Shown here in pieces: positions 27,710 to 35,179 of a stretch of 64,000 bases of DNA. The stretch spans positions 89,566 through 153,565 of the forward strand of contig JAJPJQ010000031.1 of assembly GCA_021324155.1 (NCBI GenBank). The letters are read 5' to 3'. The stretch comes from Pseudomonadota bacterium. GTDB taxonomy: Bacteria; Desulfobacterota; Binatia; UBA9968. The notes beneath the pieces were generated by a model. That model ran no database searches. It saw only the letters and a program-made list of their open reading frames with translations, and had not been told where the DNA came from. Numbering within the stretch: the first letter of the stretch is position 1; each line of letters begins with the position of its first letter. The translations under genes were made by a program, and so were the position numbers.

Positions 27710-28834
27710 TCAACCCCATACATCCTTTGCTACCTCGACGACCAGAGACAGCTTGGCAATCTCGGCGTCTGCGGTGATGTCGTTCCCGAGCACGGTGCTG
27801 GAAAAGCCGCACTGAGGACTTAACGCCAGCCTTTCGAGGGGAACATAGCGGCTTGCTTCCTCGATGCGCCGCTTGATTTCGTCGGCGCTTTCCATCTCGC
27901 CGGTCTTGGTCGTGACGAGACCGAGCACGATCTTTTTGTCTTTCGCGACGAAGCGGAGGGGCGCAAAGCTTCCAGCGCGCGGCGAATCGTATTCAAGAAA
28001 AAAGGCGTCGAGGTCGAACTCGTTGAACAGGATCTCCGCCACGGGGTCGTAGCCGCCTTCCGCCGCCCAGGCGCTGCGAAAATTGCCCCGACAGATGTGC
28101 ATGCAAACGGTCATGCCGGCCGGCCGGTCTTTGAAGCATTCGTTGACGAGCTTCGCGTACGTGCGCGGCAGCCGTTCGGGGTCTTCGCCGATGCGCCGCA
28201 CGCTCTGCCGCATCTTCTCATCGCAGAGATACGCCATGTTGGGGTCGTCGAGTTGAAGGTACGTGCAGCCGAGCTGCGCCAGATCGCGGATTTCTTCGCG
28301 GTAGACGCGCGCCAGATCGGCGAAGAACATGTCGACGTCGGGATAGGCGTTACGATCGATCGCGCCGCGGCCGCCGCGCATGTGCAGAATCGTCGGCGAG
28401 GGAATGCACTGCTTCGGTGTGCGCCGCGTGACCGATCGCAAGAATTGGAAATTATCGGTCTCGATACCGCCGCGGCGCTCGAGGCGGCCGGTGATTTCGA
28501 AGCGCGTCGGCGTGCGCTCGATCTCCTGCTCGCCCGCCTTGAATTTGCGTGCGCCCGATTGCTCCGCCACACCCTCCCTCACGGTAACGCCGGCAAACTG
28601 CCGCAGAAAGTCGGCGTGCCAGATCGTCCGCCGGTATTCGCCGTCGGTGATCGCCTGCAGACCGAGGTCCTCTTGCAGCTTCACCGCCGCGCGAATCGCG
28701 TAATCTTCGACTTCCCGCAGCGCCGCGCCGGAAAGCTCTCCTCTCTCGCGCTGCGCGCGAGCGCGCAGGAGTTCCGCCGGGCGCAGCAGACTGCCGACAT
28801 GATCGGCTCGAAACGGAGGCGTCTCAGAGGTCAT
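27710..28834 (-). CDS. Cobalamin-independent methionine synthase-like protein (MetE C-terminal family, YxjG/YxjH type)
   Basis: A 374-residue protein equivalent to the catalytic C-terminal half of MetE. It opens with the family segment RADHVGSLLRPAELL and contains DGEYRRTIWHADF. The zinc-binding set appears as CMHICRGN (about residues 244-251), an acidic residue in the following segment, and the late Cys in LSPQCGFSS (about 337-345). Such short MetE homologues move methyl groups to thiols, but many have substrates other than homocysteine. It stands alone, separated by about 220 bp from the gene group to its right. The ATG at 28834 gives the usual N-terminus. Confidence 0.87.
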   Translation of the reverse strand: MTSETPPFRADHVGSLLRPAELLRARAQRERGELSGAALREVEDYAIRAAVKLQEDLGLQAITDGEYRRTIWHADFLRQFAGVTVREGVAEQSGARKFKAGEQEIERTPTRFEITGRLERRGGIETDNFQFLRSVTRRTPKQCIPSPTILHMRGGRGAIDRNAYPDVDMFFADLARVYREEIRDLAQLGCTYLQLDDPNMAYLCDEKMRQSVRRIGEDPERLPRTYAKLVNECFKDRPAGMTVCMHICRGNFRSAWAAEGGYDPVAEILFNEFDLDAFFLEYDSPRAGSFAPLRFVAKDKKIVLGLVTTKTGEMESADEIKRRIEEASRYVPLERLALSPQCGFSSTVLGNDITADAEIAKLSLVVEVAKDVWG

Positions 28835-29056
28835 ACGAGCATCTTACTTGGTAAGACGGCGAAAGATCGCGAGGATCCTTAACGAGCGCGCGCTCTAAGC
28901 GTCGACAAAAAAGACTTTCCACCGCCAGCTCTTTTTTATGGGTCCCTGCTCGAGCTGATAACGCATCCGGCGTGAGAGTTTTCTTCTCCGTCACGCCAAG
29001 CTCATCAGAATACGGGGCTGCTCGTGCCGCAACATCGTAATTCGAGCACCATCGTC

Positions 29057-29953
29057 CTACACGGCGTAGCGCTTTTCCAACTCAAGAAATTCCGGCAGTC
29101 GCACCAGCGCCTCGTATTCTTTCAGTGAGGCGAGGCGATGCGCGTAATTTTTCGTGGACCCGTCGGTTTTTAAGACCGTCAACATCTCCGTCACTGCCTT
29201 TACGACCGTATAGCGCACGGCGTTGCTGCCGCCCATTTTGAAACCCATTTGCTTGATCTCTTCCAAGGTGACGTTGCCGACGGCGATGGCTTCGTCCATG
29301 AACATGCAGTTGACCGGGATTTTAACGGCATCGCGCACGCGCTTCAGCGTGTCCAGCGTGCGCTGGCGTTGCCCTTCCTTTCGCACCCAGGGCAAGGCGA
29401 CCCCGACCATATCGGCGCCGACCTCTTCGTATGCCTTGATGCGCTTGAGTGCGTCGTCCAAGCCGTTCACCGATTCCGCATCGGTGCGCGCACTGATTAC
29501 AAAATCCGGATCCTCTTTCGCTTCTATGGCGGCCTGAAGCTTCTTGACTTGTTCCTTTATCGGCACGACGGGCGTGCCTCCCGGAATGAGAGCGCACTTT
29601 TTGGGAGTCACCTGGTCTTCCATGCCGATTCCGGCGACGCCGGCGCGTATGAATTCTTTAATGGTACGGGCGATGCCGAGGGGACCGCCGGAGTAACCCG
29701 TGTCGGCATCGACCATGACGGGAATCGAGACGGCCGCCGCGACGTTCTTCGCGTGATTGGCCATCTCGTTCAGCCCGATCAGGCCGAGATCGGGCAGACC
29801 GAGCATGCTGCCGCAGGTCACATTGCCCAATAATTTGACAGCGGAGAAGCCGACGGTTTCCGCGATTCGCGCCGTCAGGCAGTCGTAGACGCCCGGCGTC
29901 AAGACTATGTCGTTAGCCTTCAATAGCTCCCTGAGTTTGGTTGTCGTCTTCAT
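29057..29953 (-). CDS. Isocitrate lyase / PEP mutase superfamily protein
   Basis: A 298-residue enzyme of the isocitrate lyase/phosphonomutase family. The metal and substrate loop is MVDADTGYSGG, followed by GMEDQVTPKKC (the catalytic loop region) and SARTDA. Close families are oxaloacetate decarboxylase, carboxyPEP mutase and 2,3-dimethylmalate lyase; the sequence does not decide between them. The ATG at 29953 has GGAGGAGG immediately upstream; a longer frame to 30118 would run into the neighbouring transporter gene and is rejected. It is 22 bp downstream of a solute-binding protein gene and appears to belong to the LeuCD/solute-binding operon. Confidence 0.88.
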   Translation of the reverse strand: MKTTTKLRELLKANDIVLTPGVYDCLTARIAETVGFSAVKLLGNVTCGSMLGLPDLGLIGLNEMANHAKNVAAAVSIPVMVDADTGYSGGPLGIARTIKEFIRAGVAGIGMEDQVTPKKCALIPGGTPVVPIKEQVKKLQAAIEAKEDPDFVISARTDAESVNGLDDALKRIKAYEEVGADMVGVALPWVRKEGQRQRTLDTLKRVRDAVKIPVNCMFMDEAIAVGNVTLEEIKQMGFKMGGSNAVRYTVVKAVTEMLTVLKTDGSTKNYAHRLASLKEYEALVRLPEFLELEKRYAV

Positions 29954-29975
29954 GGCCTCCTCCGAAGTTTGAGTT

Positions 29976-31001
29976 TTATAGTGCGCCAAATATCTTGCGA
30001 TACTCGTCAAAGTATTTTTGAAAGTCTTTATCGGCGATGTCCGCGTCGCTGGGCACCAGATTGACTCCGTCCAACAGATGCGGGGGATTCGGTTTGACAT
30101 CGCTCCGGACCGGCACACGGCCGAGCTTCACGATCATTTCCTGGCCTTCTTTCGACAGAAAATAATCGACGAAAAGTCGCGCGGCATTCGGATTGGGGGC
30201 CTTGGCCGCAATCCCAAGGCTGTAGTGATATGAAATGACGGGCTTCGCGCGCACCCACTCGAGCGGCGCGCCGGACGCCTTCATCAATTCGGTTCTCGGG
30301 ATGTAGACAACGGCGCCGAGCTTGTGCTCACCCGCGGCTATGAGCTGCGCCACGAGCGTGTGGCCGGAGCGGAAAATAATATTTTGCGCAGCCAATCGCT
30401 TCATGAACTGGCGTCCGGCATCTTGACCCATGACCGCCAGCATGTTGGCGTACCACTCGGATTCTTCACGGTCCATGATGATTTGGCCCTTCCATTTAGG
30501 GTCCAGGAGATCGGGCCAATCTTTGGGCGATTCGGACGGTGAAACTAATCTGGTATTGAACGCGATCGTGGCCGGATTCTGATAGAAGCTGGTCCAATAG
30601 CCTTCTCGGTCTTTGAAGCCGTCGCGGTAAAACCGCGCATGACGCATCGAGCCTTTGGCCAATAAGCCGCGCTTGACCAGCACCGTGGACGTAAACGCGC
30701 GCAGGTTGTAGACGTCCGCCTCATGCCGGCCGGCGCGCGCCTCGAGCAGAATTTTTTCCAGCAGAGTATCCGATCCGGCGCGGTACATCTCGGTCTTGAT
30801 AAACGGATATTTTTTCTGAAACGCCTTGAGCATCTCGTTCGCTTCGGTGGTGCTGGTCGAGCTGTAGTAGACAACCTTCCCCTCTTTTTTGGCGCCCTCA
30901 ACGAGCTTGTCCATTTCTTGGTCGGTCTGCGCCGCGGCGCTCGAGCCGAAGAGATAAACCAGCGCGTAGACCAGGCTGTGCGCAGCGAACGCCGATCTCA
31001 T
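29976..31001 (-). CDS. ABC-transporter periplasmic solute-binding protein (iron/thiamine type)
   Basis: A 341-residue extracellular solute-binding protein. It has an N-terminal signal peptide (to SSAAAQ, about residue 25), then the family start MDKLVEGAKKEGKVVYYSSTST and the conserved DLLDPKWKGQIIMDRE. The ligand could be ferric iron or an organic acid; many such proteins in this kind of genome are orphans without adjacent permease genes, as here. Its ATG overlaps the stop of the LeuD-like gene by 4 bp, indicating translational coupling. Confidence 0.88.
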   Translation of the reverse strand: MRSAFAAHSLVYALVYLFGSSAAAQTDQEMDKLVEGAKKEGKVVYYSSTSTTEANEMLKAFQKKYPFIKTEMYRAGSDTLLEKILLEARAGRHEADVYNLRAFTSTVLVKRGLLAKGSMRHARFYRDGFKDREGYWTSFYQNPATIAFNTRLVSPSESPKDWPDLLDPKWKGQIIMDREESEWYANMLAVMGQDAGRQFMKRLAAQNIIFRSGHTLVAQLIAAGEHKLGAVVYIPRTELMKASGAPLEWVRAKPVISYHYSLGIAAKAPNPNAARLFVDYFLSKEGQEMIVKLGRVPVRSDVKPNPPHLLDGVNLVPSDADIADKDFQKYFDEYRKIFGAL

Positions 31002-31468
31002 ACCGCCTCCCGCTTTGCAAGCGATAGCTTGAGAAAGGGAATCAAGCCGCCTTTTTCGAGTATGGCGAGGGCATGATCCGAAAACGGCGCGAAAGTTTTC
31101 ACCGATCCCTTCGTCAGATTGCGAACGGTTCCCGATTCCAAATTAACTTCGATCTCATCGCCCTCTTCGACGGCGGTGGAGATGCCCGCGCATTCGATCG
31201 CCGGCAGGCCGAGATTGATCAACGTGCGGAGATAGATATTCGATATTGACTCGGCAAGCACGGCGGCTATGCCGGCGTCGCGCAGCGATCGAGGCGCGTC
31301 CTCGGAGCTCGAGCCCATGCCGAAATTGATTCCGGCGACGATAACGTCGCCGCGCTGAACCTTTTTATGAAACTCCGGATCGATCCCGCCCATGACGTTT
31401 TTGATATTTCCGGAGTCGATACAGTCGCCGAATTTCCAGGCTTTGCCCTGAAAAATTTTTTTATTCAC
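30998..31468 (-). CDS. leuD: 3-isopropylmalate dehydratase small subunit (LeuD-like swivel domain)
   Basis: A 156-residue aconitase swivel domain: GKAWKFGDCIDSGNI near the start and GINFGMGSSSEDAPRSL in the middle, the loop that closes on the substrate. The GTG at 31468 overlaps the LeuC-like stop by 4 bp; a longer upstream frame is only a shadow of that gene. Together with the large subunit it would hydrate/dehydrate an isopropylmalate-like substrate. The lack of other leucine genes and the presence of a lyase and a solute-binding protein suggest a catabolic substrate (for example a citrate-like acid) instead of leucine synthesis; this is inference. Confidence 0.87.
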   Translation of the reverse strand: MNKKIFQGKAWKFGDCIDSGNIKNVMGGIDPEFHKKVQRGDVIVAGINFGMGSSSEDAPRSLRDAGIAAVLAESISNIYLRTLINLGLPAIECAGISTAVEEGDEIEVNLESGTVRNLTKGSVKTFAPFSDHALAILEKGGLIPFLKLSLAKREAV

Positions 31469-32745
31469 AGCAAAAACTCCCTCGGATCGACAATTTCGCC
31501 GACGACGGCGCTGGCAGCGACGGTGGCGGGGCTGCCCAGAAAAATCTGCGCGGCCCTGTCCCCCATTCGGCCGGGGAAATTTCGATTGCCCGACGATATG
31601 CAAACTTCGCCGGTGGCGAGCGATGGGCGCGTGCAGATGCCGCATTCGGATCCTGTGATGAGAACTTTGGACTTCTCGAAAATTTGCAGGAGGCCCTCCT
31701 CGCGCGCTTGAAAATAGGCTCCGTACGACGCCGGCGTCACGATCATGCGCACACCGGCATGCACGGTCCTCCCCTTCAGTATCTTGGCGGCGACGCGAAG
31801 ATCTTCAATTCTCGAGTTGGAGCAGGTGCCGATAAAAGCCTGATTGATCTTCGTGCCGACAAACTCGTGGACCGGCTGTCCGTTCGACGGCACGCCGGGC
31901 GCCGCGACGAAAGGCTCCATATCCGTAAGGTCGAAGCGGAGGCGCGACTCATATTGCGCGTCGGCATCGCTTTTCACCGGAGTAAACGGCGCCGCGCTGA
32001 CCTGCCTTACATATTCGATGGTCCGGTCGTCGGGCGGAAATATCGCATTCAACGCGAGACTTTCGACCGCCATGTTGCACATCGACAGCCGGCTCTCGAT
32101 GGTCAGATCGGCGACCGCGCCGCCGCCGTATTCTATCGTCTTGTTGACCGCGCCGTTGGCTCCGAGTTGAGCCATGACGCGCAAGACAATGTCCTTACCC
32201 CAGATCCACGACGGGCATTGTCCGGCGAGCTCGACGTATATCGCCGGCGGAACTTTCAGCCAGATCCTTCCCGTAGCCAGCACGCCGACGGTCTCTGTAA
32301 ATCCGATACCCGTGGAGAAGCAGGCTAGAGCGCCGTAGGTGCAGGTGTGCGAGTCTGCGCCGACGATGAATTCGCCCGGCCGGACGTGCCCTTTTTCCAC
32401 CATGACGTTATGGCCGATTCCGCCTTCGTAGCCTTGATAAATCGTCGCCCCGTGCTCGCGGGAGAATTGCTTGGCGCTCTCCTGCCCTTCCATGCGCCGC
32501 GTGCTACGCGCCGGCTGTTCATCGAAGTTGACGATGATTTTCTCCGGGTCCCACGCCTTCTGGATTCCCATGTCCTTGAGAATCTCTTTAAAGACACCGA
32601 ACAGTCCTCTCGGATCCTCATTTTTCGAAAAGCGCAAATCCTTGATGTAAAGCCTGTCGATCTCGGCCTCGATCATGTCGCCCGGGCGGACGCGATCTTT
32701 GCCGGCCGCCCGCGCGCAGATTTTTTCCGTCATCGTCATTCCCAT
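31465..32745 (-). CDS. leuC: 3-isopropylmalate dehydratase large subunit-like (aconitase family)
   Basis: A 426-residue protein of the LeuC/homoaconitase type. The 4Fe-4S cluster is bound by Cys in GTCSNSRIEDL (about residues 314-324) and GSECGICTRPS (about 371-381). SHTCTYGALACFSTGIG and FSREHGATIYQGYEGGIGH are also family segments. It forms a two-subunit enzyme with the overlapping small-subunit gene. The usual length is 420-470 residues. The start at 32745 gives MGMTMTEKICARAAG; an internal ATG six bases later is equally possible. Confidence 0.9.
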   Translation of the reverse strand: MGMTMTEKICARAAGKDRVRPGDMIEAEIDRLYIKDLRFSKNEDPRGLFGVFKEILKDMGIQKAWDPEKIIVNFDEQPARSTRRMEGQESAKQFSREHGATIYQGYEGGIGHNVMVEKGHVRPGEFIVGADSHTCTYGALACFSTGIGFTETVGVLATGRIWLKVPPAIYVELAGQCPSWIWGKDIVLRVMAQLGANGAVNKTIEYGGGAVADLTIESRLSMCNMAVESLALNAIFPPDDRTIEYVRQVSAAPFTPVKSDADAQYESRLRFDLTDMEPFVAAPGVPSNGQPVHEFVGTKINQAFIGTCSNSRIEDLRVAAKILKGRTVHAGVRMIVTPASYGAYFQAREEGLLQIFEKSKVLITGSECGICTRPSLATGEVCISSGNRNFPGRMGDRAAQIFLGSPATVAASAVVGEIVDPREFLL

Positions 32746-32784
32746 CGCTCACCTCGTCTGTTGTTCTCCTCGCGCATATAAAGA

Positions 32785-33468
32785 CTAGCGTTTGTACAGA
32801 CTGTCGATGCAGCCGCTCTTATCGAGCTTGCCGATGAAGCTTGAGAATCGGGCGCCATGCCCTCTTGCCTTACATCGTCCGTGGCGACCTGGTCCAGAGT
32901 CGCCCTGAGAGCGTCCACGGACGGGCACTGCTTTCTCGGCATGACCACGCCCTTGGTCGAGATGTCATAGCTCTTCAAGCGAATCCCGGTCGAGCTTGAT
33001 GTATTTACCAAGGACCTTTATCCACGCTTCTCGATTCGTCTTCAGGAGCTGGACGGTTTCCACTTGGGACTCGACGTATTTTTTCACGGTGTCGGGCCAC
33101 TCGCGGATGACCGTCTTGGAAGACATCAGCCAATAATTGAGAGCAACCGCGCCGGCGCCGATAAAAACCGCGTCGTTCCCTTTGAGATTGCTGCGGATTA
33201 TGAGCGGGCCAGCCACGTCCAGCATGGGCGCCTCTCCCGCCAGCATCGACATGACCGCCACATCGGCGCGCGTGCGGATCACCGCAGCCTCGATGCCATT
33301 CCTGGCGAAGATGCCCGCATCGTAGGCAATATAAGGAACGATCTGCGTCGGGCCGATACCGGATGAGACGATATTGAGCTTGACGGTCTGTGCACGCGCG
33401 GGCGCCGGCATGCCCGAAAACAACAGGGCGAAGCCGAGAGCGAAGAAGACAAGCGCCCGGTCGTTCAC
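32785..33468 (-). pseudogene. Decayed NMT1/THI5-type solute-binding protein gene
   Basis: From a GTG at 33468 a signal peptide (ALVFFALGFALLFSGMPAPARA) and the start of a nitrate/sulfonate-type binding protein are readable (VSSGIGPTQIVPYIAYDAGIF). Soon after NYWLMSSKTV the sequence jumps to a region normally more than 100 residues further on (SQVETVQLLKTNREAWIKVLGKYIKLD), implying an internal deletion. Frameshifts follow: SYDISTKGVVMPRK is in one frame and the terminal SSFIGKLDKSGCIDSLYKR in another, ending at the TAG 32785-32787. It cannot make a functional protein. It lies just after the Fe-S subunit gene of the molybdenum hydroxylase. Confidence 0.75.
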
Positions 33469-33472
33469 GTTA

Positions 33473-33955
33473 TTATCCTTTAGTCGAGCGGCTGGCTTCG
33501 AGAATGGACTGTGCGATCGCGCCATAGGCGCCGCAGCGGCAGATGTTGCCTGCGAGCCATTCGGCGATCTGCTCGCGCGTCGGATGCGGATTTTCCATGA
33601 GCAAACCCTTCGCCGCCATAATCTGCCCCGGCGTGCAGTAGCCGCACTGCGCGCCGATGTTGCGGACGAACGCCTCCTGAAGCGGATCGAGCTCCTCGCC
33701 GTGCGCGACGCCCTCAATTGACAGAACGGATTTTCCGTGGGTCTCGAAGGCCAAATAGTTGCACGCGCTGACCGGTCGGTCATCGACCAGCACGGTGCAA
33801 GCGCCGCACACCTCCGATTCGCAGGAGCGCTTGGTCCCGGTATAGCCCAGCCGCTTGCGGAGAAATTCGAGGAGCGTCTCGGCGACCGGCACGGTGCCGG
33901 ACCACGTTTTGCCGTTGATGGTGACGGTTAAATTAAAACTACTTTGCGGCGTCAT
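33473..33955 (-). CDS. 2Fe-2S subunit of a molybdenum hydroxylase (CoxS/XdhC-like small subunit)
   Basis: A 160-residue protein with the complete set of eight cluster cysteines. The plant-type cluster uses CESEVCGAC and a Cys at PVSAC (about residues 43-63). The second cluster uses GYCTPGQ and NICRCGAYG (about 103-143). It passes electrons from the molybdenum centre to the FAD subunit. It normally sits beside CoxM and CoxL; here a decayed transporter remnant (33992-34310) separates it from the FAD subunit. The length is typical. Confidence 0.92.
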   Translation of the reverse strand: MTPQSSFNLTVTINGKTWSGTVPVAETLLEFLRKRLGYTGTKRSCESEVCGACTVLVDDRPVSACNYLAFETHGKSVLSIEGVAHGEELDPLQEAFVRNIGAQCGYCTPGQIMAAKGLLMENPHPTREQIAEWLAGNICRCGAYGAIAQSILEASRSTKG

Positions 33956-33991
33956 AGGAATAGTTCTTGTCTCCTCTCAATCGGAAGCTGT

Positions 33992-34310
33992 TTACAATTT
34001 TGGATCGCCGTGCGGCTGGCTGCCTTTGTATAAGCCGTCGATGTAGCCGGCCTTGTCCAGGTCGGCGATAAAAGTTGGGTCAACAACATTTTCCGGCTTC
34101 GACGATTTGCCTTCGGGTCGTCTTCGCTACGGCGATATCGGCGCGCGTTCGAATCAGCGCGACTTCGAGTCCGTTCTTTTTAAAATTCCGGCTTCCTGCG
34201 CCAAGTAGGGAACGATTTGCGTCGGACTGATTCCCGAAGAGGCCACAACGACCTTGGCCGACTGAGCGTAAGTGTTGCCGATGAAGCTCGACGGACCGCA
34301 GCCGCGACAT
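33992..34310 (-). pseudogene. Second decayed NMT1/THI5-type solute-binding protein remnant
   Basis: Pieces in different minus-strand frames give SSFIGNTYAQSAKVVVASSG, continuing ISPTQIVPYLAQEAG, then FKKNGLEVALIRTRADIAVA. After a large deletion comes VDPTFIADLDKAGYIDGLYK and a TAA at 33992-33994. These correspond to the start, the 60-residue region and the extreme C-terminus of the same protein family as 32785-33468, with about 200 residues missing. It is a remnant inserted between the Fe-S and FAD subunit genes. The right-hand boundary is approximate. Confidence 0.65.
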
Positions 34311-34312
34311 TT

Positions 34313-35179
34313 TTAGGCCGCGGCTCCGTTCGCTGCTTCCAGCGCTTCGCAGATCATGACGCCCGTCATATAGAGCTTGTACTCGGCGCTGCCCATGAGA
34401 TCGTCGACCGGCTGGAGCAAGTTGCCGAGCCGTTTTCTTTCCTCTTTGACGATGCGCCGCGCGTCGGAGAGCTTGGCTCCTTTGATCTTGCCCTCGAGGT
34501 CGGTCAGGCGCTGGGCTTTCGGTCCGACGCAACCCACGGCGAGCCGCGCCTCCTCGATGGCGCCGCCGGCCGCGCGCGCGGCCGCGGCCACGCCGAGTGT
34601 CGGCCGCTGATAGCGGTGGAGGCGCCGGTAGGCGCTATTCATTCCCACCGGCAGCCGCGGTATCTCGACTTCTACGAGAAGCTCGCCTGGGCGGAGGGCG
34701 GTTGCGTACATGTCGATAAAAAATTCGGAAAGCGGGACGCGCCGCTCGCCGCCCGCGCCGCCGAGGATCACCGCGGGGTTGTGGACGAGCAGCGCGGTGC
34801 CGGGATCCGAGTGCGGGTCGTTAAAGGCGAGATTGCCGCCGAGCGTCCCCTGGCTGCGCACGCGCACGTTCGCCAGCTGAGACTCGGCGGACGCGAGCGC
34901 GGGCGCGTGCTCGCGGACGAGCGGATCGTTCTCAAGCGCGTGATGCGTCACGCAGGCGCCGACACGGAGCGTGCCGTCCTGCAATTGAATGCGATGCAAT
35001 CGGTCGATCTTTTTGATGTCGATCAGAACTTCGGCCGCCACCAAGCCGTGGCGCACGAGCAGCAGAAGCTCGGCGCCGCCGGCGTAGATTCGCGCGTTCT
35101 CGCCGTGCTCGGCGAGCGCTTGAGATGCCTCCGCAACGGTCGACGGCTGAAGAAGTTTTAACGAGCTCAACATGATCAA
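34313..35179 (-). CDS. FAD-binding subunit of a molybdenum hydroxylase (CoxM-like)
   Basis: A 288-residue protein of the CO dehydrogenase flavoprotein/xanthine dehydrogenase FAD family. The FAD motifs are YAGGAELLLLVRHG (about 32-45) and TLGGNLAFNDPHSD (about 113-126). It transfers electrons from the Fe-S subunit to an acceptor. Its ATG overlaps the stop of the molybdopterin subunit by 4 bp. The length is normal. It should form a heterotrimer with the proteins at 33473-33955 and 35176-37479. Confidence 0.92.
   Translation of the reverse strand: MIMLSSLKLLQPSTVAEASQALAEHGENARIYAGGAELLLLVRHGLVAAEVLIDIKKIDRLHRIQLQDGTLRVGACVTHHALENDPLVREHAPALASAESQLANVRVRSQGTLGGNLAFNDPHSDPGTALLVHNPAVILGGAGGERRVPLSEFFIDMYATALRPGELLVEVEIPRLPVGMNSAYRRLHRYQRPTLGVAAAARAAGGAIEEARLAVGCVGPKAQRLTDLEGKIKGAKLSDARRIVKEERKRLGNLLQPVDDLMGSAEYKLYMTGVMICEALEAANGAAA

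Noticed and set aside
33992..34310. Stop codons in the second binding-protein remnant as selenocysteine sites
   Set aside because: Frames change and large parts are missing around them; the pattern is decay, not a single recoded codon.
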